In this document: positions 8,363 to 14,893 of the stretch, in pieces | How the letters are laid out: every line of letters begins with the position of its first letter | Numbering within the stretch: the stretch's first letter is position 1 | Assembly: GCA_016193115.1 (NCBI GenBank) | Contig: JACPSV010000121.1 | Span: forward strand, 1 to 14,893 | Length of the DNA stretch: 14,893 bases | Reading direction: 5' to 3' | Source: Elusimicrobiota bacterium | Lineage (GTDB): Bacteria > Elusimicrobiota > Elusimicrobia > 2-02-FULL-39-32 | Program-made: the position numbers and the translations under genes | Notes under the pieces: model-generated | What the model was told of the DNA's origin: nothing | The model's input: only the letters and a program-made list of their open reading frames with translations | The model's database searches: none

Positions 8363-8381
8363 TGACGATTCAAGTTATAGT
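8353..8381 (+). promoter_or_regulatory. Sigma70-type promoter upstream of pilB/gspE
   Basis: TTGACA (8353-8358), a 17-base spacer and TATAGT (8376-8381) match the housekeeping consensus in eleven of twelve positions with ideal spacing. Transcription would start near 8388, leaving a leader of about 70 bases before the ATG at 8459. It lies in the 133-base divergent gap between the Nudix gene and pilB. Confidence 0.6.
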
Positions 8382-8458
8382 TATGAGTGTCACGCGCCAA
8401 AAACAAAATTATTTGAGACGGTAAAAAAATCGAAAAACAATCTCGTCCTACAGACACA

Positions 8459-10270
8459 ATGCCCATGATGAAAAGCGAGCTCAGCGAAGCCCTGCTGGAA
8501 GCAGGCATTTTGGATGAAGAAAAGTATAAACAAGTACAGTCCGAGTGCAAAAAATCCGGGAAAGATATTATCTCCGCCCTTGTGGATCTTCAGTTCGCTT
8601 CCAAAGAGCAGATTCTACAACTTCTATCGCGGGAATGGAATGTGCGCATGGTGGAACTCTCTCAAATAGAGGTGGATCCCGAGGTGGGCAAGATTCTGCC
8701 CAAAGAACTCGCCAAGAAAAAAATGATGATTCCCTTTGGTAAACAGAATGGAAAAATACTGCTAGCCATGCAGGACCCGCGGGACCTTTTTGCGGTGGAA
8801 GACGTAGAGATGCGTTTTGGGTTCCAGGTCGTTCCTCATGTGGCTCTCGCGGGCGATATCAAAGCCACAATTTCTAAAGTTTATGGAGAAAAGGCAGCGA
8901 CGGAAGAGGCTGTAGAAGAAGAGGAGAAGGAAGTTCCCAAAGAGACCCAAATATCCCAAGAAGAGTTCGCGGAAAATGCGCAGGAACTGACCCAGGAGTT
9001 GATGGGAAGTCTGAAAGAGGCCGACGCTTCCGAACTGGAAGTCGGCAAAGCGGAAGAAGTCGAAGACATCATGCAGGTGGACACCTCCGCTCCGGAAGTG
9101 GAGAAGATCGTGAACGCCGTTATTTTGGAAGCGATTCGTTTGAAAGCATCCGACATTCATGTGGAACCTTTTGAAAAAAAGCTCATGGTCCGTTACAGGG
9201 TGGACGGAGCTCTGCGCAGAAGCAGCTTTAAGATCCCATTTATTTTTCGTAACGCTTTAATCGCCAAGATTAAAATCATGAGCAGCATGAACATTACGGA
9301 GAGAAGAATTCCTCAGGACGGCAGAATCGCCATTAAGGTCAGGGGTAAACCCTACGAATTTCGCGTCAACATCGTGCCCACGGTCATGGGCGAAAGCGCT
9401 GTCCTGCGTATACTGGATCGTTCGGGAGCCAACTTGACACTGGATCAGTTGGGATTTTTGACGGACACCAAAGACAGATTCTTGGACGCTCTATCAAAAC
9501 CGTATGGTCTCATTTTGGTTTGCGGTCCCACGGGTTCCGGGAAGTCGTTCACACTCATGGCGGCTCTGGCCGCGGTGCGGGATCCTGAAGATAAAATTCT
9601 AACCGCAGAAAATCCTGTGGAGTATAATCTGGAGGGTGTTGTGCAGGTGCAGGTCAATCCGGATCTTTCCTTGGGTGAAGGGAGAAAATTCGATTTTTCC
9701 GCGGCTCTCAGAGCATTTTTGCGTCAAGATCCGGATACGATCATGGTGGGAGAGATTCGTGACGAAGAAACCGGCCACATTGCTTGCGAAGCAGCCATGA
9801 CCGGCCACTTGGTCCTTTCTACGATCCATACCAATGATGCGACCTCCGTCATAGGCCGTCTTGCGGAGATGGGTGTCCCGCCCTATTTAATTGCATCCAC
9901 CCTGGAATGTGTATTAGCGCAAAGACTGATCCGCACCCTTTGCAGCAAATGCAAAGAGCCGGAGACTCATCCATCCGAAGAGATGCTGCAGACACTGGAT
10001 CAAGAAGGGGTGGACTACAAAAAAGCGAGCTTCATGAAGATAAAAGGTTGTGACAAGTGCGGCAAGAGGGGCATGAAAGGCCGTACGGCTATTCATGAAC
10101 TTTTGATCATGAACGACGCCATCAAAGGCATCTGTAAACCGGGCGTCAAGAATGATGATGTGCGTGAGGTGGCCATTAAATCGGGAATGCGCACCTTGAT
10201 GCAGGATGGTTTAGCCAAAGTGGCCATGGGGCTTACCACCTATGAAGAGATTTTGTCGGCGGCAAAGTAG
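8459..10270 (+). CDS. pilB: Type IV pilus assembly / type II secretion ATPase (PilB/GspE family)
   Basis: 603 residues. An N-terminal MshEN/T2SSE_N-like region (about 1-140) is followed by a very acidic linker (about 145-215), then the PulE-type hexameric ATPase: Walker A GPTGSGKS at 356-363, Asp-box glutamates in LTAENPVEYNLEG, Walker B IMVGEIRD near 428, and His box MTGHLVLSTIHTNDA. A zinc-binding pair of CxxC motifs (C495/C498 and C531/C534) marks the PilB/GspE extension type rather than PilT. Such ATPases drive pilin polymerisation at the inner membrane. In the MshEN region the c-di-GMP motif positions usually held by Arg-Leu-Gly read Glu-Leu-Ser, so canonical nucleotide sensing is doubtful. 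The start could be ATG 8459, 8465 or 8468; none has a strong Shine-Dalgarno sequence. No other pilus genes lie in the window, so PilB versus GspE is unresolved. Confidence 0.9.
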   Translation: MPMMKSELSEALLEAGILDEEKYKQVQSECKKSGKDIISALVDLQFASKEQILQLLSREWNVRMVELSQIEVDPEVGKILPKELAKKKMMIPFGKQNGKILLAMQDPRDLFAVEDVEMRFGFQVVPHVALAGDIKATISKVYGEKAATEEAVEEEEKEVPKETQISQEEFAENAQELTQELMGSLKEADASELEVGKAEEVEDIMQVDTSAPEVEKIVNAVILEAIRLKASDIHVEPFEKKLMVRYRVDGALRRSSFKIPFIFRNALIAKIKIMSSMNITERRIPQDGRIAIKVRGKPYEFRVNIVPTVMGESAVLRILDRSGANLTLDQLGFLTDTKDRFLDALSKPYGLILVCGPTGSGKSFTLMAALAAVRDPEDKILTAENPVEYNLEGVVQVQVNPDLSLGEGRKFDFSAALRAFLRQDPDTIMVGEIRDEETGHIACEAAMTGHLVLSTIHTNDATSVIGRLAEMGVPPYLIASTLECVLAQRLIRTLCSKCKEPETHPSEEMLQTLDQEGVDYKKASFMKIKGCDKCGKRGMKGRTAIHELLIMNDAIKGICKPGVKNDDVREVAIKSGMRTLMQDGLAKVAMGLTTYEEILSAAK

Positions 10271-10293
10271 GCAAAAATAAGAGGGGATTGCAG

Positions 10294-11478
10294 ATGCCAA
10301 TTTTAGCTAAATGTTCCATCTGCGGTGAGCCGTTTGAAAGACTATTCCGGTTTTGTCCTAAATGTGGACAGTCTGTCACTGGAGAGGGGGTTCCCCTGCA
10401 CACTTCTATCCGGGATCTGTTCGAGATTGCGCGCGATTTTGCTTCCGTTTCCGATTTGGATCTCTTGCTTCAAAAAATATCCATAGCCGCTGAGAAACTA
10501 ACCCATTGCGAAGCGTCCAGCGTGATGCTTCTGGATGAGAAGAAAGAATTTCTCTATTTTAAGTCCGCAGGGGGTGAAAAGGGGCAGGCCATCAAAACAG
10601 TCAAGATTCCTGCAGGGGAGGGGATTGCGGGTTCCGTTGCTCAAACCGGTAAATATCTCTTGATTGAAGACGTAGCCAAGGAACCGCGTTTTTCCGCCGC
10701 TTTGGCGGATGAAAAGATTGGATTTAAGACGACTTCCATCCTTTGCGTTCCTCTGTTAGTTTCCGGAGAAATTATAGGGGTCATGGAAGTTCTAAACAAA
10801 AAGGGGAGCCCAGGGGGGAAATTCACTTCAGAGGACGTGGACATACTGGGCGGATTAGGAAGTTTCGCCGCGGTCTCCATTGCCAACTCTAAACTGGATC
10901 AGGATCAAAAGAACTTTTTTGCCAACACGATAGAGATACTGATTATGGCCATTGAATCGTCTGGTACGCGTACGCCAGCAGGTCACTGTTGGCGGGTGGC
11001 TCAAACCTCCTGCGCCATTGCCCGACGACTAAAAATAGAAAAGAGTCAATTCAAAAAGATTTATTACGCTTCTCTTCTGCATGATATTGGTTATATTGCG
11101 GCCAAGCGCAAACTCTTGGCCCAAAAAGTAATCGTCACCAGCGATAAACTGGAAGCGATGCACCCCTTAGTCGGTGAAGAGATGGTTGAGGCGATCCATC
11201 TGCTTAAAGAATCAGCGGCATTGATCCGTTCTCATCACGAATTTTGGGATGGTTCCGGATTTCCGGACAAATTAAAGGGCGATGCGATCCCTCTGGGCGC
11301 GCGGATAATATCGTTTGTGGAGTCTTTAGAAGATTTATGGCTGCCTGGCATGGATGAAGAGGAGTTCCAGAAAAAGGCCACACAGTACGCGTCTAAGAAT
11401 GCGGACGTTTTATTTGATCCCCAAGTCGTTTCCGCCTACTTACAAGACCTTGCCGCCGCCAAAGAGTCCTACGCTTAA
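10294..11478 (+). CDS. Zinc-ribbon, GAF and HD-GYP-like signalling protein
   Basis: 394 residues from ATG 10294, chosen because GAGGGG lies seven bases upstream; an in-frame TTG at 10288 is less likely. It opens with a zinc ribbon (C7, C10, C21, C24), then a GAF domain (about 40-205, with AGEGIAGSVAQTGKYLLIEDV and VPLLVSGEIIGVMEVLNKK), then an HD-GYP-type domain (about 215-375). Metal-site residues are mostly there: H231, HDIG at 263-266, H290, HH at 314-315 and DGSGFP at 319-324. Two positions differ from typical HD-GYP phosphodiesterases: the Lys after HDIG is Tyr267, and the late Asp is Glu343. It may therefore be a modified c-di-GMP phosphodiesterase or a binding/scaffold protein. It starts 23 bases after pilB and is probably co-transcribed with it, suggesting control of pilus assembly; that is inference. 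Confidence 0.82.
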   Translation: MPILAKCSICGEPFERLFRFCPKCGQSVTGEGVPLHTSIRDLFEIARDFASVSDLDLLLQKISIAAEKLTHCEASSVMLLDEKKEFLYFKSAGGEKGQAIKTVKIPAGEGIAGSVAQTGKYLLIEDVAKEPRFSAALADEKIGFKTTSILCVPLLVSGEIIGVMEVLNKKGSPGGKFTSEDVDILGGLGSFAAVSIANSKLDQDQKNFFANTIEILIMAIESSGTRTPAGHCWRVAQTSCAIARRLKIEKSQFKKIYYASLLHDIGYIAAKRKLLAQKVIVTSDKLEAMHPLVGEEMVEAIHLLKESAALIRSHHEFWDGSGFPDKLKGDAIPLGARIISFVESLEDLWLPGMDEEEFQKKATQYASKNADVLFDPQVVSAYLQDLAAAKESYA

Positions 11479-11506
11479 CCAGAATCCACACCAGTATTTC
11501 AGTATG

Positions 11507-11632
11507 GCCGTCATTCCCGCACCCGTCGTCATTCCCGCGAAAGCGGGAATCCAGGACGGATTTTCCGCCGGCTAGATTCCCGCTTTCGCGGGAATGACGG
11601 CCTTGCGCTAAACACTTACCGGGAATGACGGC
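11507..11632. repeat. Nested palindromic repeats of the ATTCCC-N8-GGGAAT type
   Basis: Two perfect hairpins, each an 8-bp stem with a 4-nt loop (ATTCCCGC-GAAA-GCGGGAAT at 11531-11550 and its mirror at 11576-11595), lie within 25-bp arms at 11527-11551 and 11575-11599 that are exact inverted copies. Outside these, GCCGTCATTCCCG (11507-11519) and CGGGAATGACGGC (11620-11632) form another inverted pair. The ATTCCC-N8-GGGAAT form is that of neisserial dRS3 and similar intergenic repeats in many genomes. Placed just after the GAF/HD gene it may also stop transcription, though no T-run follows directly. Confidence 0.85.
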
Positions 11633-11933
11633 AGGAACGCCTGTTCCAAGCCAAAATAAAACATAAGCAAGCTCACCTCTCCGACGGTAAAACGCTCAAA
11701 ATTGGCCTTTTTTTCAATTATTTAATCCAATTGCGATAACGTATACCTTTGAAAATAATACTGTTTTTAAGCGTTTTTGAGGCATTTTAAGAAAACATCC
11801 AATAAACTATTTTGAAGCGTATTTTTCTAATGGTTTTTTTGACCCTTTAGTTTTAAGATAATTCTGGAGAAATTTTGGCTCTTAGGGTTTATTAAAATTA
11901 CCCTTTCCGTTCATTTTCCATCATCCATCTGAC

Positions 11934-12008
11934 CTACATATCTCCTGGTATTTTAGGGCGCTTCGAATCCAGCCTACGCTTTTTCATCCGTCGTTGAAAC
12001 TCGGTCAT
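11934..12008 (-). pseudogene. Diverged copy of the MTELQR repeat ORF (24 codons)
   Basis: On the minus strand ATG at 12008 opens a frame beginning MTEFQRR, followed by a basic stretch (MKKRRLDSKRPK) and a TAG. Compared with the copies near ftsB, the first seven codons differ by one conservative change (Leu to Phe) and silent changes (CAG to CAA, AGG to CGG). The ATG again sits in an ATGA overlap, here with the stop of a tiny frame ending LKKP. No intact gene follows, so this is probably a relic of the junction element. Confidence 0.35.
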
Positions 12009-12012
12009 GGTT

Positions 12013-12031
12013 TTTTCAGAAACTCTGAAAA
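12013..12031. repeat. Perfect 8-bp hairpin in the AT-rich island
   Basis: TTTTCAGA (12013-12020) pairs with TCTGAAAA (12024-12031) around the 3-nt loop AAC. It lies directly beside the diverged MTELQR repeat. It might be a terminator in either direction, as both strands end in a T-run, but no nearby gene clearly needs one. Confidence 0.4.
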
Positions 12032-12694
12032 TGTCACATATTTTTTCAAAAATCACCTCTTTTTCCGGGAAGATCAAGAATCGGTCTTAGTGGTATTTTA
12101 GAAAATAGACGTTTTTTGGTCTCCATGCCAATGATTTATTAGATCTTAAAGCTAAACTTTAATGTCCTTTCTCTGTGGGTTTAAGCCTTCTTAAAATATC
12201 CATTCAATTTTAGGATGAATTGGATCATCCTCTTTATGGTGTTTTTAATGACTAAATTTTCCTAAAATAAGTCATTTTTTTATGTCTGCGGATCAATTTA
12301 AATTCGGTCAATTTACGCGACAATTCTAAGGTTGTAGCAAGATTTACCCAAATTAGACCCAAATGTCACAAAAATTCCCTAAAAAACGAGTGCTAAAATG
12401 ATAATTATAATTGTCTGCATAAAAAACAGTTATAAAATGTATAAATGATAAAGATTATAGCAATAATATTAAGACTAATTATAATTAATAGCGTGGGGGC
12501 TTACAATTCTTTTAACAAGACATAATATATATTATAGGTACTAATAAAATAAAAGAAATGGCCTTATACTAAGTTTAATTGCTAAATTTGGGCTTAGGAA
12601 ATGAAATGATTTGGATATGTTTTGACCTGGAAATGATCAGAAAAAACCGCTAGACTTGGGAAAACAGGAATTTAGAACTGATTTTTAGCTGACA

Positions 12695-12718
12695 GATTCC
12701 CGCAAAATCTGGAATGAC
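12695..12718. repeat. Degenerate copy of the ATTCCC-type repeat
   Basis: GATTCCCGC, then AAAATCT, then GGAATGAC matches the right arm of the cluster at 11575-11599 in the same orientation, with several changes that weaken the hairpin. It closes the AT-rich island on the right as the intact cluster closes it on the left. Confidence 0.65.
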
Positions 12719-12732
12719 CTCTTGTTATATAC

Positions 12733-12823
12733 CGCTCACCCTTCGACGATCTCAGGGTGAGTATGGTTGCTCATGGTTCGACAAGCTCACCATGAGCGGG
12801 CTTTCAGGATGCACCATGAGCGG
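12733..12823. repeat. Two hairpins and a half copy of the GCTCA...TTCGAC...TGAGC type
   Basis: CTCACCCT (12735-12742) pairs with AGGGTGAG (12754-12761). GCTCATGGT (12769-12777) pairs with ACCATGAGC (12789-12797). The loops are the closely similar TCGACGATCTC and TCGACAAGCTC, and a half copy ACCATGAGCGG follows near 12813-12823. This is a common dispersed intergenic palindrome of bacteria. It lies just downstream of the GH57 gene (minus strand) and may mark or terminate its transcript. Confidence 0.8.
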
Positions 12824-12862
12824 ATGGGTGACTCCCGTCGTACTTTACCGGACAGATGTGAT

Positions 12863-14893
12863 TCAGGCGGTCCAGTAGTCTAGGTCAAACTGTTCTGTGG
12901 GACGGGTGAAGCGGATAGAGGATTGGTGCGGCCATCGTTCCATTTGTAGCCCGTTTTTAAGGATTGTTAGGGCAAATTCCACGGGTTCATTGATTTGCGT
13001 TGAAATAAGAGAAAATGGGATGGCACATTCAATGATTTTTTTGCCTGCTATTTGGGATAAATGGGTGGTTTCGCCCTTAGAGTTTAGAAGAATTGCCTTA
13101 ATCAGCAATGGAGCGGTTTTGTCCGTTGAATCCAAATTAGGTTCCCATTCAATCTGTATTTCGTGATCCTGAGGCTCAATAAATGTCACCTTTATTTTTG
13201 TTTCACTCAGGTCAATTTCCTTTGAATATAAAGGTATTTTTGTGTCCATTCGGAGATACATGTTTTCGAGATCAAATCCGTAGTGCATGGCGGAAAGGAA
13301 CGCTTCCGCTTGGTGCATGGTTCCCCCGGAAAGGGCGGTTTGATAGGAACCGCCGGAACGCCACTCATAGTAGTTGGTTACTAAACCATCCACTTTGGGC
13401 GTGATTAAGGCCACAGGAGCCAGGTGGAGACCCTTTTGCTCTTTGCCTTTAATGGCGATATTGACTTTTTCCGGAGGGTTCTCCCCCAGAAAAAGGTAGA
13501 CGTTTTTAATGTGGTTTCGGAAAAGTTCGTCAAACACGGAATCGTGAGCGGTTGAATTTTGGTCGCCGTACCACCAACACCAATCGGAGCCCTCCGCGAT
13601 GTAAAGCGATTCCCAGGCTTTCTGGGTTGCAATATCTTCTTTCTTTTCGGGATGTTTGGCGTCATACTCGGTCAGAAATTTTCTGGCTTCGCTGACCAAA
13701 TCCCAAGCTCTGTTGTCTTCGTGATGGCCTATCCAGATGCTAAAATTAGAATTTATCCAGGAGCCGGACCACAGCTTTGTGAGGGATCTCTCCGCCGGGA
13801 ATTTTTCCAGATATTGGCTGATGGTTGTGGTTTCTATCACCGGGTGATTCGATAGAGCCGCGTAGAGCATTTTTAGGAAGTCGTGACCGTCGTTCCGATA
13901 GTGTTCCCAGCAGTTTTCTCCATCCAAAATGATCGGGACAAGAAGCGGCCTGGTTGCGCGACCCGAAGACTCGCCAATTTTTAGAATCCTGTTGAGGAGG
14001 TCTTCCACGGCTTTGCGGGGGTCGGTGCGGGCATAGACGAAACCAAGCGCGTCCGAAAGGGCGTGGTCTCTAAAGATCATTTGAATTTTTTTCCCGGAAG
14101 AGGGTAAGTCTATCCAATAAGGCTGGTAGAGGTCGGATCTTTGTGTTTTTTCGCCCATCATCCTGAGAGAATTGAAAAGGATTCCTTCATCCGTGGCGAG
14201 CCACTGAATTCCCGATTCGGCGACAATCGGGATCATCTCGTCCGACACGGAACCTTCCGAAGGCCACATCCCTTTCGGCCGGCGGCCCATCGCCCTTTCC
14301 ATGTAAAGCAAAGCCTGTTCAATCTGATGTTGAGCGTCTTCCGGGTGCTGAAATCGCGTTTTGGGTTTGAGGGATCCCGGCATCGCCATTTGGGCAGAGT
14401 CCGTATCGCATAACAAAGGCAAAATCGGATGATAGAAAGGAGTGGTCGTCACTTCAATCTGGCCTTTTTCCCAGAGTTCCTTGTGTTTGGGAGTGGTCAG
14501 CCCGCAGATCTCTTTCTGTTTTGCCAGGAGCATGATCTTTTCCCCTTCGGAAAAGTCTCTCCCCTTTTTGCAGAGGTGAGAGACGAGAGGATCTTTTTCT
14601 TTCCAGAGAGGGTCCATCCAGGCTAAATTGAACCAGACCTGCAGATCCAAAAAATCTTGCGCGCTAAAATAGGTTCGCGTCCTCTCGATCTCGAATCGGG
14701 AAGCGTATTTCCCCCTTTTTTCAAAGAGTTCGGAATACCGCGGGTTAGGGAATATCATGGTTTCCCAGTTGCAAAAGAAGAAATTTTCCAGGATCCAGCA
14801 TTGATCTTTTACTGCGAGATCTTTTGCGGGTATCAGGCTTTTTTCCAACCAGGAATCCATGCACCGCGTTTCCGCGTAGTCTTCCAACTGGGC
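12863..14893 (-). CDS. Glycoside hydrolase family 57 protein, C-terminal part (partial at window edge)
   Basis: The frame is open to the last base of the window (upstream codons give Ala-Gln before LEDYAE), so the N-terminal HQP-type region is missing; about 676 residues are present. Visible GH57 motifs in order are FFFCNWETMIFPNPRYSELF, then QIEVTTTPFYHPILPLL, GMWPSEGSVSD with the presumed nucleophile glutamate (codon 14257-14255), ILDGENCWEHY with the presumed acid/base aspartate (codon 13924-13922), and WIGHHEDNRAWDL. WWYGDQNS and an all-beta C-terminal region ending in FDLDYW follow. This matches the large COG1449-type GH57 proteins, retaining enzymes on alpha-glucans such as amylase or glucanotransferase; specificity cannot be told. 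The stop is TAG-type at 12863-12865 region. It could act with the phosphohexomutase and enolase in glycogen or maltodextrin use. Confidence 0.88.
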   Translation of the reverse strand, partial: AQLEDYAETRCMDSWLEKSLIPAKDLAVKDQCWILENFFFCNWETMIFPNPRYSELFEKRGKYASRFEIERTRTYFSAQDFLDLQVWFNLAWMDPLWKEKDPLVSHLCKKGRDFSEGEKIMLLAKQKEICGLTTPKHKELWEKGQIEVTTTPFYHPILPLLCDTDSAQMAMPGSLKPKTRFQHPEDAQHQIEQALLYMERAMGRRPKGMWPSEGSVSDEMIPIVAESGIQWLATDEGILFNSLRMMGEKTQRSDLYQPYWIDLPSSGKKIQMIFRDHALSDALGFVYARTDPRKAVEDLLNRILKIGESSGRATRPLLVPIILDGENCWEHYRNDGHDFLKMLYAALSNHPVIETTTISQYLEKFPAERSLTKLWSGSWINSNFSIWIGHHEDNRAWDLVSEARKFLTEYDAKHPEKKEDIATQKAWESLYIAEGSDWCWWYGDQNSTAHDSVFDELFRNHIKNVYLFLGENPPEKVNIAIKGKEQKGLHLAPVALITPKVDGLVTNYYEWRSGGSYQTALSGGTMHQAEAFLSAMHYGFDLENMYLRMDTKIPLYSKEIDLSETKIKVTFIEPQDHEIQIEWEPNLDSTDKTAPLLIKAILLNSKGETTHLSQIAGKKIIECAIPFSLISTQINEPVEFALTILKNGLQMERWPHQSSIRFTRPTEQFDLDYWTA

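Larger units (their letters stand above)
11640..12690. other. AT-rich gene-free island
   Basis: About 1 kb with no open frame longer than about 60 codons on either strand and a base composition far more AT-rich than the flanking genes. The most extreme part is about 12390-12560, where AATTATAATT occurs twice (near 12404 and 12478). It holds one diverged MTELQR repeat (11934-12038 region) and a hairpin at 12013-12031. No convincing DnaA boxes, tRNA, tmRNA or RNase P structure was seen. It may be decayed sequence, a horizontally acquired remnant or a structured/architectural region; the sequence alone does not decide. Confidence 0.6.

Noticed and set aside
8471..8490. Copy of the dispersed repeat core at the start of pilB (CGAGCTCAGCGAAG)
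   Set aside because: It lacks one base of the core and is within conserved coding sequence for SELSEALLEAG, so chance similarity is more likely.
11507..11632. CRISPR array
   Set aside because: The repeats are palindromes in opposite orientations with irregular spacing and no unique spacers of constant length.
11955..11980. tRNA T-arm-like CTTCGAATCC
   Set aside because: No acceptor or anticodon arms can be formed around it, and it lies inside the diverged MTELQR copy.
12281..12330. 15-codon frame MSADQFKFGQFTRQF in the AT-rich island
   Set aside because: It has no Shine-Dalgarno sequence, no second copy and no neighbour to suggest function.
11640..12690. Replication origin in the AT-rich island
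   Set aside because: No cluster of TTATCCACA-like boxes, no ordered iterons and no dnaA or dnaN neighbour were seen; AT-richness alone is not enough.

Overview
The window (about half G+C, densely coded) looks like a chromosomal segment of a Gram-negative bacterium, probably from an uncultivated lineage of the Elusimicrobia/Omnitrophica kind. That placement is an inference from gene content: type IV pilus ATPase, TPR-tailed O-antigen-ligase-like protein, GH57 glycosidase and FabL-type enoyl reductase. Shine-Dalgarno sequences are weak or absent before most starts. No prophage, CRISPR array, rRNA or tRNA is visible.

Layout. Positions 1-294 hold the 3' end of queG (+). It meets tail to tail a minus-strand run reading, in transcription order, gatB (6972-5521), a phosphohexomutase (5494-4073), a Wzy_C/TPR membrane protein (3954-2383), eno (2237-939), ftsB (923-633) and a SemiSWEET-like protein (554-297). 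A FabL-like SDR (6992-7786, +) diverges from gatB and ends against a Nudix gene (8325-7772, -) that is split in two by a 68-bp tandem duplication. From a good sigma70-type promoter at 8353-8381 run pilB/gspE (8459-10270, +) and a zinc-ribbon/GAF/HD-GYP-like gene (10294-11478, +). A gene-poor stretch of about 1.4 kb follows: palindromic repeats, a very AT-rich island, then more palindromic repeats. The 3' part of a GH57 glycosidase (14893-12863, -) fills the rest and runs off the window.

The most unusual observation is a family of mini-ORFs in the gaps of the minus-strand run. The ligase-eno gap (2386-2234) and the ftsB-SemiSWEET gap (636-551) are each bridged by open frames that begin with codons for MTELQR and end in Lys-Pro-TGA. 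Each is joined to both neighbours by exact 4-nt ATGA stop/start overlaps. A diverged copy (MTEFQRR) sits in the AT-rich island at 12008-11934. These look like a dispersed repeat that inserts at stop/start junctions while keeping translation continuous, or encodes short coupling peptides.

Functionally, enolase, the phosphohexomutase and the GH57 enzyme belong to carbohydrate metabolism. The phosphohexomutase and the ligase-like protein may also feed surface polysaccharide assembly. FtsB acts in division, GatB in indirect tRNA aminoacylation, QueG in queuosine modification. PilB and the GAF/HD protein probably form a pilus or secretion module with a signalling partner.
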